Source: Lachnospiraceae bacterium
Lineage (GTDB): Bacteria > Bacillota > Clostridia > Lachnospirales > Lachnospiraceae
Length of the DNA: 42,120 bases
NCBI GenBank assembly: GCA_024693225.1
Contig: JAILLI010000047.1
Coordinates: 1 to 42,120, forward strand
Reading direction: 5' to 3'
Positions 31,784-40,072 of this stretch are shown piece after piece (positions within the stretch are counted from its first letter, which is position 1; each line of letters begins with the position of its first letter). Both the position numbers and the translations under genes were made by a program. Under the pieces are notes generated by a model. It ran no database searches. It was given only the letters and a program-made list of their open reading frames with translations, and was not told where the DNA came from.

Positions 31784-32983
31784 ATGGGAATATTTACTGT
31801 CGGGCAGATCAATGCCTACATCAAGAATATGTTCGAGCAGGACTATCTCCTGCATTCAGTCATCGTGTCCGGTGAAGTATCCAATCTTAAATATCACGCA
31901 TCAGGTCATGTTTATTTCACAATGAAGGATGAGACGGGAGTACTGTCTGCCGTCATGTTCAAGGGCAATGCGTCGAAGATGACGTGGCGCTTGTCGGACG
32001 GTGATAAGATCGAAGCATCGGGGTCAGTGCGGACATATGAAAGATCCGGAAGCTACCAGCTCTACGTTAATACGGTAAAAAAGGCAGGAGCCGGAGCGGC
32101 ACACGAGGAACTTGAAAAGCTCAAGAAAAAGCTTAAAGAGATGGGCATGTTCGACAGCTCATACAAGCAGAGCGTGCCAAAGTATTCGTTCAACATAGGA
32201 GTAGTGACGAGCCCAACGGGTTCGGTCATCCATGATATCAGACAGGTTGCCGCAAGGCGTAATCCCGGAGTAAATATATTGCTGGTTCCGGCCAAGGTTC
32301 AGGGAGACGGCGCGGCGGCTTCCATCATATCCGGAATACATACACTTGAGGCAGAGAATGTTGATGTTATAATAGTAGGACGCGGCGGTGGTTCGGATGA
32401 GGACCTGTCGGCTTTTAACGATGAAGAGTTGGCACGCACGATCTTTGACTGTGCGATCCCGGTGATATCCGCGGTAGGTCACGGGGACGACGAATCGATA
32501 ACCGATATGGTCGCGGACGTACATGCACCGACGCCGTCAGCTGCGGCGGAGATAGCGGTATTTTCGTTTGATGATTTTGTCCGTGATGTCAATATGCTCC
32601 AGATGGCCATGGAAGAAAGGATCCGTCGGAGGATAGACAGAGCGAGAAAAGAGCTTGGCGAGAGGCAGCTGCGTCTTGATGCGGCAAGTCCCGCGGCCGT
32701 CATCAAACTTCATAAAATGGCGCTTTCGGGAAGGGTATCAAAGGTGGAGAGCCTCATGCGCAAGAGGCTTGACGCTTCAAAGTCAAAGATGCTTATATAT
32801 ATTGAAAAGTACAAGGCGCTGTCGCCTGTTGAGAAGATAGGACACGGTTTTGCGGCTGTAACCGGTGCAGACGGCAAAAAGGTTTATGAAGCCTTGTCGG
32901 TAAAGAAGGGTGATCTCCTTACCCTTACCATGAGGGACGGAAAGATCGAAGCCGTGGCCGAAAGGATCGAAAAGAGGGATTAG
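31784..32983 (+). CDS. xseA: Exodeoxyribonuclease VII large subunit
   Basis: XseA is the catalytic subunit of exonuclease VII, which degrades single-stranded DNA from both ends. The 399-residue protein has the N-terminal OB fold (VIVSGEVSNLKYHASGHVYFTMKDE), then the nuclease core with IGVVTSPTGSVIHDIRQVAARR, VDVIIVGRGGGSDEDLSAFNDEELAR and AVGHGDDESITDMVADVHAPTPSAAAE, and a coiled-coil C terminus that binds XseB. It is immediately followed by xseB with no gap. Length is normal. A clear Shine-Dalgarno is missing, so translation may be coupled to nusB. Confidence 0.96.
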   Translation: MGIFTVGQINAYIKNMFEQDYLLHSVIVSGEVSNLKYHASGHVYFTMKDETGVLSAVMFKGNASKMTWRLSDGDKIEASGSVRTYERSGSYQLYVNTVKKAGAGAAHEELEKLKKKLKEMGMFDSSYKQSVPKYSFNIGVVTSPTGSVIHDIRQVAARRNPGVNILLVPAKVQGDGAAASIISGIHTLEAENVDVIIVGRGGGSDEDLSAFNDEELARTIFDCAIPVISAVGHGDDESITDMVADVHAPTPSAAAEIAVFSFDDFVRDVNMLQMAMEERIRRRIDRARKELGERQLRLDAASPAAVIKLHKMALSGRVSKVESLMRKRLDASKSKMLIYIEKYKALSPVEKIGHGFAAVTGADGKKVYEALSVKKGDLLTLTMRDGKIEAVAERIEKRD

Positions 32984-33163
32984 ATGACACTTGAAGAGAA
33001 CTTTGCAAAGATAGATGAGGTTATAGAAAAGCTTTCCGATGACGAACTGCCTCTTGAGGAGTCTTTTTCCGTCTACAAGGAAGGCATGCATCTTCTTGAC
33101 GACTGCAGGAAGATAATCGACGATGTCGAGAAGAAGGTTGAAGAGCTGTCGCAGGGCAGCTAG
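32984..33163 (+). CDS. xseB: Exodeoxyribonuclease VII small subunit
   Basis: XseB wraps the coiled-coil arm of XseA in several copies and is needed for exonuclease VII assembly. This gene is absent from the ORF track because it encodes only 59 residues. The translation reads MTLEENFAKIDEVIEKLSDDELPLEESFSVYKEGMHLL and so on, the standard helical hairpin with LEES and YKEGM motifs. It begins directly after the xseA TAG (ATG at 32984), with GAAAAGAGG in the end of xseA as ribosome binding site. The stop at 33161-33163 overlaps the dxs Shine-Dalgarno (TAGGAGTGA). Confidence 0.95.
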   Translation: MTLEENFAKIDEVIEKLSDDELPLEESFSVYKEGMHLLDDCRKIIDDVEKKVEELSQGS

Positions 33164-33175
33164 GAGTGATCATCC

Positions 33176-35038
33176 GTGATACTTGACAGTATTAACAGGA
33201 CAAATGACATAAAGGAAGTCGGTGCGGGTGACCTTGATGAACTCGCACAGGAGATAAGGGATTTCCTTATCGAGAAGATTAGCGTTAACGGCGGACATCT
33301 CGGATCGAACCTTGGCGCGGTGGAACTTACCATGGCACTTCATCTTGCCGCGGATCTTCCGACCGACAGGATAGTGTGGGATGTCGGACACCAGAGCTAT
33401 ACGCACAAGATACTCACCGGACGTAAGGATGAGTTCGATACGCTCAGAAAGTACGGCGGACTTTCGGGATTTCCCAAAAGGCGCGAGAGTAACTGCGATG
33501 CGTTTGATACGGGTCACTCGTCAACATCCATCTCGGCCGGGCTGGGACTTGCCAAGGCAAGGGATCTTGCGGGTGAGGATTACGGCATATACGCAGTCAT
33601 TGGTGACGGTGCCCTTACCGGCGGAATGGCATACGAGGCGCTCAATAATGCGGCGGAGCTTAAGACGAACTATGTTATCGTGCTTAATGACAACAACATG
33701 TCTATCGCCGAAAACGTCGGAGGTATGTCGAGCTATCTTCAGGATATTCGTACTGCAGATGCGTACAGGAACTTCAAGATGGGACTCGAGGATGCCCTTA
33801 ACAGGATCCCGGGCGGTGTTGCTGTAGTAGACCGTCTGAAGAAATATAAGAGCAGTTTCAAACAGCTCGTTGTTCCCGGAATGTTCTTTGAGGACATGGG
33901 GATAACCTACCTCGGACCTGTCGACGGCCATGATATCAAGGCGATGGTCAAGGTATTTAAAGAGGCAAGAAGGTATCCGAAGTGCGTCATAGTGCACGTA
34001 CTCACACATAAAGGAAAAGGTTATGCACCGGCGGAGCGCCATCCGGCAAGATTCCACGGCGCGGAGCCTTTTGATATTGAAACGGGACTGCCCGCGGTCA
34101 ACAGGACCAAGGCAAATTATACAGACGTGTTCTCAACGGTAATGTGCAAGCTCGGCGAGCGTAATGAGAAAGTGTGCGCAATAACCGCCGCCATGCCCGA
34201 CGGAACCGGACTCAAACGATTTTCACGTAAGTTTCCCGAAAGGTTCTTCGATGTCGGTATAGCGGAAGAGCATGCGGTAACGTTTGCGGCGGGACTTGCA
34301 GCAGGCGGATACATCCCGATAGTCGCGATATATTCGTCGTTCCTGCAAAGGGCATACGATCAGATAATACATGATGTCTGCATTCAGGGGCTGCCCGTCA
34401 TCTTTGCGATAGACCGCGCAGGGATAGTCGGAGCGGACGGGGAGACGCATCAGGGAATATTCGATCTGTCATTCCTGTCGAGCATCCCCAACATGACGAT
34501 AATGGCGCCGAAGAACAAATGGGAGCTTTCCGATATGTTAAAATTTGCGGTAAAGCTCGGCTCGCCCGTTGCCATAAGATATCCCAGAGGCCTTGCTTAT
34601 GACGGCCTTGAGGAATACAGAAAGCCGATAATCTACGGTCAGAGTGAGATAATCTACGAGGAATCCGAGATCGCGCTTTATGCGGTGGGAAGCATGGTCA
34701 AGACCGCGGAACGCGTCAGGATGACATTAAAGAACGAGTACGGTAAGCACGTGTCGCTTATAAATGCGCGTTTTGTAAAGCCCGTGGATAAGGAGATGCT
34801 CGCGTATCTGTCCAAGCAGCACAAGCTCATAGTCACAATGGAGGAAAACGTTGCGAGCGGCGGCTTCGGCGAGCATGTAAGGGCCGTTGTGGATGAGGAA
34901 AGGCTGTGCATGGATGTGATAGTATGCGCGCTTCCCGATGACTATGTGGAGCACGGAAACGTTGCGATACTCGCGCGCGAGGTCAAGATAGACTGCGAAT
35001 CGATCGTGGAGAAGATCATCAATGAAACAACGCCTTGA
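33176..35038 (+). CDS. dxs: 1-deoxy-D-xylulose-5-phosphate synthase
   Basis: Dxs joins pyruvate and glyceraldehyde 3-phosphate to make DXP, the first step of the MEP isoprenoid pathway and a precursor of thiamine. The 620-residue protein has ISVNGGHLGSNLGAVELT, WDVGHQSYTHKILTGR, the thiamine-diphosphate motif GDGALTGG...NDNNMS, the transketolase-like central part (DVGIAEEHAVTFAAGLA, IDRAGIVGADGETHQG) and a C-terminal domain. The start is GTG at 33176 with AGGAGTGA upstream. Many Clostridia have ispA just before dxs; here xseB is the direct neighbour. It overlaps tlyA by 17 bases. Confidence 0.96.
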   Translation: MILDSINRTNDIKEVGAGDLDELAQEIRDFLIEKISVNGGHLGSNLGAVELTMALHLAADLPTDRIVWDVGHQSYTHKILTGRKDEFDTLRKYGGLSGFPKRRESNCDAFDTGHSSTSISAGLGLAKARDLAGEDYGIYAVIGDGALTGGMAYEALNNAAELKTNYVIVLNDNNMSIAENVGGMSSYLQDIRTADAYRNFKMGLEDALNRIPGGVAVVDRLKKYKSSFKQLVVPGMFFEDMGITYLGPVDGHDIKAMVKVFKEARRYPKCVIVHVLTHKGKGYAPAERHPARFHGAEPFDIETGLPAVNRTKANYTDVFSTVMCKLGERNEKVCAITAAMPDGTGLKRFSRKFPERFFDVGIAEEHAVTFAAGLAAGGYIPIVAIYSSFLQRAYDQIIHDVCIQGLPVIFAIDRAGIVGADGETHQGIFDLSFLSSIPNMTIMAPKNKWELSDMLKFAVKLGSPVAIRYPRGLAYDGLEEYRKPIIYGQSEIIYEESEIALYAVGSMVKTAERVRMTLKNEYGKHVSLINARFVKPVDKEMLAYLSKQHKLIVTMEENVASGGFGEHVRAVVDEERLCMDVIVCALPDDYVEHGNVAILAREVKIDCESIVEKIINETTP

Positions 35039-35825
35039 TGTAATCCTTACACAAAGAGGTCTTGCCGAGTCCCGCGAGAAGGCAAAAGCCATAATAATGA
35101 GCGGGAACGTGTTCGTGAAAGGTGTGCGCGAGGACAAGGCCGGAGCGACATTTGATGAAGACGAAGAGGATATCACGGTAAAAGAAAATCCTCTCAAATA
35201 CGTAAGCCGCGGCGGCTTGAAGCTTGAAAAGGCAATAGATACGTTCGGAGTGGACCCCGCAGGAAAGATATGCATGGATATAGGGGCATCCACGGGAGGA
35301 TTTACGGACTGCATGCTGCAAAACGGTGCAGTAAAAGTGTATTCCATCGACGTGGGTCACGGACAGCTCGCATGGAAGCTCAGATGCGACGATCGTGTCG
35401 TCTGCATGGAAAAGACGAACTTCCGGTATGTTACGCGCGAACAGGTAGAAGATGAGATAGGACTTGCATCCGCGGATGTATCGTTCATATCGCTTGATAA
35501 GATACTTCCGGCCGCATATCTGCTGCTGGCTTCCGGCGCCCAAATGGTCTGCCTGATCAAACCGCAGTTTGAAGCGGGAAGAGAGCAGGTCGGCAAGAAG
35601 GGCGTTGTAAGAGAACCTTCGGTCCATGAAGATGTGATAGCAAGAATAACGGATGTTGCTGAAGAAAATCATATGGCACCGGTTGACATAACTTATTCAC
35701 CGATAAGAGGCCCCGAGGGAAACATTGAATATCTGATCCTGCTTGAAAAAGACGGGGTATCTAAAGCACAGGAAGTAAAAGATAAGATAAGATCGACGGT
35801 AAAAGCCGCTTTTGAGGAATTATAA
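35022..35825 (+). CDS. tlyA: TlyA-family rRNA 2'-O-methyltransferase
   Basis: TlyA methylates ribose in 16S and/or 23S rRNA; older names call it hemolysin A. The 267-residue protein has an N-terminal S4 RNA-binding domain (QRLDVILTQRGLAESREKAKAIIMSGNVFVKG) and a FtsJ-like methyltransferase domain with the SAM-binding motif MDIGASTGGFTDCML, then VDVGHGQLAW-like SIDVGHGQLAWKLR, ADVSFISL and LIKPQFEAGREQVGKKGVVR. The start lies within dxs (GGAGAAG upstream), so they are coupled, and it shares one base with nadK. The order dxs-tlyA-nadK-argR-recN is typical of Clostridia. Confidence 0.94.
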   Translation: MKQRLDVILTQRGLAESREKAKAIIMSGNVFVKGVREDKAGATFDEDEEDITVKENPLKYVSRGGLKLEKAIDTFGVDPAGKICMDIGASTGGFTDCMLQNGAVKVYSIDVGHGQLAWKLRCDDRVVCMEKTNFRYVTREQVEDEIGLASADVSFISLDKILPAAYLLLASGAQMVCLIKPQFEAGREQVGKKGVVREPSVHEDVIARITDVAEENHMAPVDITYSPIRGPEGNIEYLILLEKDGVSKAQEVKDKIRSTVKAAFEEL

Positions 35826-36679
35826 TGGACAAATTCTTTGTTATTACAAACGGAACAAGGGATAAGGGCTGCGAAAAGGCGATCCAGATAACCGAGTATC
35901 TGCGCTCGAAGGGCAGGTCATGCGACTATGTTGCCATAGAACGCGACAGTACGGAGGATTGCGAAGAGATCGGCAGGATCAAAGAGATAAGCAATGATAC
36001 CCAAGGCATCATTGTTCTCGGCGGAGACGGAACGTTCATTCAGTCGGCGGGCTTTATCGCACCTAAGAAGATACCGATGATAGGCGTAAATCTCGGCCAT
36101 CTCGGGTATCTTGCGGAAGTTGACAAGGATGGAATAACACCTGCTCTCGATAGACTTATAGCGGATGATTTTGAAATAACAGAGCGTATGATGCTCTCGG
36201 GAACACCTGTTATTGATGGTAATGACCGTACGAACAGGTACGCTGTAAACGATATTGTAGTAAGGACATCGGGTTCGAGCGTCGGAACGTTCTGCATAGA
36301 AGTAAACGGCACATACCTTACAACGATATCGGGTGACGGAATAGTTGTCGCTACCCCTACCGGATCCACGGCCTACAATATGTCCGCGGGCGGTCCGATA
36401 ATCGAGCCGGGAAGCTCGATGATAGTCATCACGCCGATCTGTCCGCTCGAAGTGGTAAGCCGTTCGGTGGTGCTCTCGGCAAACGATACAGTTGTTATTA
36501 AAATGGACAGATCACGTACGATGCGCGAACGTCAGGCAGAAGTCTACTTTGACGGCATAGAAGATGAGAAACTGTCAAACGGGGACAGCATCGTTATTAA
36601 GAAGGCAAAGGTCAGCGTAGAACTCATAAAGCTGAGTAAAGAGAGCTTCCTTGAAGTGCTTTCGCGCAAAATGGGATAG
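35825..36679 (+). CDS. nadK: NAD kinase
   Basis: NadK makes NADP from NAD and ATP (or polyphosphate). The 284-residue protein has the signature LGGDGTFIQSAG (GGDGT motif), GVNLGHLGYLAEVD, the RYAVNDIVVRT segment (usual NE/ND pair region) and GDGIVVATPTGSTAYNMSAGGPI, all expected of the active enzyme. ATG at 35825 shares a base with the tlyA stop. The gene stands 3 bases before argR. Here codons such as TCG are clearly more common than in ribF (see findings). Confidence 0.95.
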   Translation: MDKFFVITNGTRDKGCEKAIQITEYLRSKGRSCDYVAIERDSTEDCEEIGRIKEISNDTQGIIVLGGDGTFIQSAGFIAPKKIPMIGVNLGHLGYLAEVDKDGITPALDRLIADDFEITERMMLSGTPVIDGNDRTNRYAVNDIVVRTSGSSVGTFCIEVNGTYLTTISGDGIVVATPTGSTAYNMSAGGPIIEPGSSMIVITPICPLEVVSRSVVLSANDTVVIKMDRSRTMRERQAEVYFDGIEDEKLSNGDSIVIKKAKVSVELIKLSKESFLEVLSRKMG

Positions 36680-36682
36680 TAT

Positions 36683-37135
36683 ATGAAGAACTACAGACAC
36701 CAGAAGATAATGAAGATCATACAGCAGACGGAGGTCGAAACGCAGGAAGAGCTTGCAAGACTCCTCTGTGAAGCGGGATTCAACGTTACGCAGGCTACCG
36801 TCTCAAGGGATATCAAGCAGTTAAACCTTCGTAAGGTTCCTTCGGCATCGGGCAGGCAGTGTTATGCACCTTCGTCCTCAAAGGAGCCATTCGGAGCCGA
36901 CAGACTCGTCGGGATACTGCGTTCGGGGTTCGTTTCGATGGAACCGGCTTCAAACATACTCGTTATCAAGACGGTGTCGGGAATGGCGATGGCTGTTGCG
37001 GCAGCGATCGACGGGCTTAGCATTCCGAAAATGGTCGGCTGCATCGCCGGAGATGACACGATAATGTGCGCGATACGCTCCGTTGATGATGTCCCGTTCG
37101 TGTCCGAGACGATCGAAAAACTGTTGGGAGAATAA
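36683..37135 (+). CDS. argR: Arginine repressor ArgR/AhrC
   Basis: ArgR represses arginine biosynthesis when arginine is bound, acting as a hexamer. The 150-residue protein has an N-terminal winged-helix domain (RHQKIMKIIQQTEVETQEELARLLCEAGFNVTQATVSRDIKQLNLRKVP, with the recognition helix TQATVSRDIKQL), then the oligomerisation and arginine-binding domain with ASNILVIKTVSGMAMAVAAAID and CIAGDDTIMCAIRS (the GDDT motif). It stands between nadK and recN, a common position in Clostridia. Targets are not in this window. Confidence 0.95.
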   Translation: MKNYRHQKIMKIIQQTEVETQEELARLLCEAGFNVTQATVSRDIKQLNLRKVPSASGRQCYAPSSSKEPFGADRLVGILRSGFVSMEPASNILVIKTVSGMAMAVAAAIDGLSIPKMVGCIAGDDTIMCAIRSVDDVPFVSETIEKLLGE

Positions 37136-38803
37136 ATGTTACAAAGCATTCACGTCAAAAACATCGCACTCATCGATGAAGTTGAGATCGACCTTACGGA
37201 CGGTCTTAACATCCTGACCGGCGAGACAGGTGCCGGCAAATCCATAATAATCGATTCGGTAAACTTCGCCCTCGGCTCAAGAATGCCAAAGGATGTGGTA
37301 AGAGACGACAGTGACTATGCGCTCTGCGAGCTTGTTTTCAGTGTTGAAGACGAAAAAACATTGTCAGAACTCAGATCACATGATATTATGTTAACTGATG
37401 ACCAGGTTATCCTGCAGCGCAAGATAGTAAACGGAAAGTCAAGCTGCAAGGTAAACGGCGAGACCGTACCCGCTTCGGTCATAAGACAGATCGCGGAACA
37501 TCTCATCGACATACACGGACAGCACGAACATCAGTCGCTTCTGTATCGTAAAAATCATAAAATAATACTTGACAGTTTCTGCCGGGACGGGTTTAATAAT
37601 GAATTATGTAAACTCTCTTCGGCATATGATTCGTATAAAAAAATACTAAGAGAGTATGAACAGGCACTGTCTTCAAAGGATTCGGCAGCTGCTGACCTTG
37701 ATTTTTCAAGGTTTGTCGTAAACGAGATCGAAAGTGCCGGTATCAGAGAGGGTGAAGACGAAGAGCTGGAGGATGATTTTAAGAGGATGAACAACTCCAT
37801 GAAGATCATGGAGCTTGTTTCCGGGGCACAACTTGCGCTTTCATCCGACGGAGAATCCGCATCATCCATGATAGGTCATGCGCTCTCGCTCCTTCGTCAG
37901 GTAAACGATATTGACGAAGGTGCAGGCAGTGTTTACGAGCAGCTCGTATCGGCAGAAGATGTGCTCGGTGATGCGGTCCGCGAACTTGGTGCATATGCCG
38001 AAAAGCTTGAGTATTCGCCTGAGGATTACGAGCGCGTAAAGGAAAGGCTTGATGTCATCAACAGCCTGAAGATGAAGTACGGACATAGCATTTCGCAGAT
38101 CAACGAAAGGCTTGCCGAGGAATTCGCAAAGGTCGAAAAACTTTCCGATTACGAGACATACCTTGCGGATCTTGAAGATAAGAAAACGAAAGAGTACGAA
38201 GAACTCTTAAAGCTTTGCAAAAAGGTTTCCGATATGAGAAAAAGTGAGGCTGCGACTCTGGAAGGTGAGATCGCGGGCGCACTTTCGGCGCTCAATTTCC
38301 TTGATGCAAGGTTTGAGATAGCGATAACATCCGATCCGGAAAAGATCGGTGCGGACGGATATGATGAGGTCGAGTTCCTTGTATCGACGAACCCCGGTGA
38401 AGAGCTTAAGCCTCTTACGAATGTTGCATCGGGCGGTGAACTCTCAAGGATCATGCTCGCGATCAAGTCGGTCGTTGCAAAGAGAGACAACATCGGAACT
38501 CTTATCTTTGATGAGATAGATACGGGAATAAGCGGCAAGACCGCACAGCTCGTTGCGGACCGTATGGCTGATATCGCCAAGGCACATCAGGTGATAGCGG
38601 TAACGCACCTGCCTCAGATAGCCAGCCATGCCACGACACATTTCCTTATAGAAAAGAAGGCCGAGGGAACACATACTTCCACCGGTGTTCATAAACTTTC
38701 ATATGATGATTCGATCGAGGAGCTTGCGAGGATGCTCGCGGGCGAATCGATAAACGATACTGCAAGAGAAAACGCCAGAGCGCTGAAAGCGGGGAGCGGT
38801 TGA
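37136..38803 (+). CDS. recN: DNA repair protein RecN
   Basis: RecN is an SMC-like ATPase in double-strand break repair. The 555-residue protein begins LQSIHVKNIALIDEVEIDLTDGLNILTGETGAGKSIIIDSVNFALGSR (Walker A), has a central coiled-coil region (about residues 160-360) and a C-terminal half with ASGGELSRIMLAIKSVVA (signature) and LIFDEIDTGISGKTAQLVADRM (Walker B), then VIAVTHLPQIASHA. The ATG follows the argR stop by no bases. In many spore formers spoIVB and spo0A follow recN; here an unrelated gene follows. Confidence 0.95.
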   Translation: MLQSIHVKNIALIDEVEIDLTDGLNILTGETGAGKSIIIDSVNFALGSRMPKDVVRDDSDYALCELVFSVEDEKTLSELRSHDIMLTDDQVILQRKIVNGKSSCKVNGETVPASVIRQIAEHLIDIHGQHEHQSLLYRKNHKIILDSFCRDGFNNELCKLSSAYDSYKKILREYEQALSSKDSAAADLDFSRFVVNEIESAGIREGEDEELEDDFKRMNNSMKIMELVSGAQLALSSDGESASSMIGHALSLLRQVNDIDEGAGSVYEQLVSAEDVLGDAVRELGAYAEKLEYSPEDYERVKERLDVINSLKMKYGHSISQINERLAEEFAKVEKLSDYETYLADLEDKKTKEYEELLKLCKKVSDMRKSEAATLEGEIAGALSALNFLDARFEIAITSDPEKIGADGYDEVEFLVSTNPGEELKPLTNVASGGELSRIMLAIKSVVAKRDNIGTLIFDEIDTGISGKTAQLVADRMADIAKAHQVIAVTHLPQIASHATTHFLIEKKAEGTHTSTGVHKLSYDDSIEELARMLAGESINDTARENARALKAGSG

Positions 38804-38804
38804 T

Positions 38805-40022
38805 TTGACACCGATACAGCGAAGACAACTTAGGTCAAGCGTAAGACGGCGACGCAGGACGAGAGGTATTGTTCTCATTTTTGCGTTGCTGTTTATTTTG
38901 TGTGCCTTCATTGTCGCAAAGGCGGTGTTGTCACTTCCTTATGAGACGATCGAGCTGGCGGAACTTGCAAAGGTCGAGTACGAAGGATTCAACAATGACG
39001 GTGTTGCAAGTGTTGCCGTCAATGAAGAAGCGGTTGATGCACTGCTTGCGAGCGTAAAGGCTGCACATGATGATGCATGGTTTCATACCGAAGATGTACA
39101 GGACGGCGATTACGTAATGTTCCGCCAGAGCCTCTCATTCTCGCTTCCGCAGAACATCGCTCTGTCAAACGGCATGCAGATACCGGTACTCGGATCATGC
39201 AATGAAGCGATCGCTAAAAAGCTCAAGATAAAGGTTGCCGAAAATAACGGAACAGTCACGGTTGACGGACTTCAGAACGTTACAAAGATATCCGTTGATG
39301 AAGTATTTGCAGATCTTAATGTCACGTTTTCGGGAATATCTCCCGCACTTACGATATCGATAGAAAACAACAGCAGCCAGCCGCTCGTAAAGAAGATGAT
39401 CTTCGGTATCGAGAATCCGAAAGAGTTCTATTCTCAGGGAGATGTCGTAACGATAAAGGCGGATTATACTGAGGACATGTGCCGCGAGACCGGATTTATC
39501 GTTGATAAGAGCACGGGAGAATGTACAAGAGAGTATACCGCGACAGGCGATGCGTCTTATCTTACGAGTGCGTCGCAGCTTCCTTCCGATCTTATCCAGA
39601 AAGCGATAACCGAAGGAAAGAAGGCATTTACGGATGCGAATGAATACGGTGTCAGGATCTTCTGCGAGGCCAATCTCGTTCCCGTGTATATCAACAAAAA
39701 AGCCACTTTCCAGTACGGAACGCCCAATTACGTAAGCTCATATTTTAAGACCGTTCTTCCCGAGAAGGCGGGAGCACTCGGTAATTCATACAACGATCTT
39801 GATATCATATATGATCTGACCATCTCGCAGGCGGATGGAAAATCATGTACGGCCTACGCTGCCGTAAGATTTTCAAATATTATACAGAATGCCGACGGAA
39901 GCCTGTCATATGATTTTTCCGAACCTTCACTGCTGTCCGAGTCGTACTTCTCGGCACGCGTCAAGAAGGTTGTTGTCGATTCCAATTACGATTCCCACAA
40001 TGTTGAACGCGTAAGCCCCTAA
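38805..40022 (+). CDS. Unrecognised membrane-anchored protein
   Basis: A 405-residue protein that I do not recognise. An Arg-rich N terminus (RRQLRSSVRRRRRTRG) precedes one membrane segment (about residues 22-43: IVLIFALLFILCAFIVAKAVL); by the positive-inside rule the large remainder is outside. The outer part is rich in predicted beta strands, has only a few Cys (CNEAIAKK, DMCRETG, GECTREY, FCEANL, SCTAY) and ends after DYDLTISQ-like strands without a sorting signal. The start is TTG at 38805 with GGGGAG 8 bases upstream; no ATG is available before the membrane segment. It follows recN after one base, so it is probably co-transcribed. The YunB family was considered but no clear match is seen. 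Confidence 0.75.
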   Translation: MTPIQRRQLRSSVRRRRRTRGIVLIFALLFILCAFIVAKAVLSLPYETIELAELAKVEYEGFNNDGVASVAVNEEAVDALLASVKAAHDDAWFHTEDVQDGDYVMFRQSLSFSLPQNIALSNGMQIPVLGSCNEAIAKKLKIKVAENNGTVTVDGLQNVTKISVDEVFADLNVTFSGISPALTISIENNSSQPLVKKMIFGIENPKEFYSQGDVVTIKADYTEDMCRETGFIVDKSTGECTREYTATGDASYLTSASQLPSDLIQKAITEGKKAFTDANEYGVRIFCEANLVPVYINKKATFQYGTPNYVSSYFKTVLPEKAGALGNSYNDLDIIYDLTISQADGKSCTAYAAVRFSNIIQNADGSLSYDFSEPSLLSESYFSARVKKVVVDSNYDSHNVERVSP

Positions 40023-40025
40023 GTG

Positions 40026-40034
40026 TGATATAAT
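40026..40034 (+). promoter_or_regulatory. Extended -10 promoter of glgA
   Basis: TGATATAAT is a perfect TGn plus TATAAT. TTGAAC at 40003-40008 is 20 bases away, too far to be an ordinary -35. A small hairpin GGGTA-GCGCA-TACCC (40039-40053) lies between it and the ribosome binding site AAGGAGG. Confidence 0.5.
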
Positions 40035-40072
40035 AACAGGGTAGCGCATACCCCTTTATAAGGAGGCAGTTC

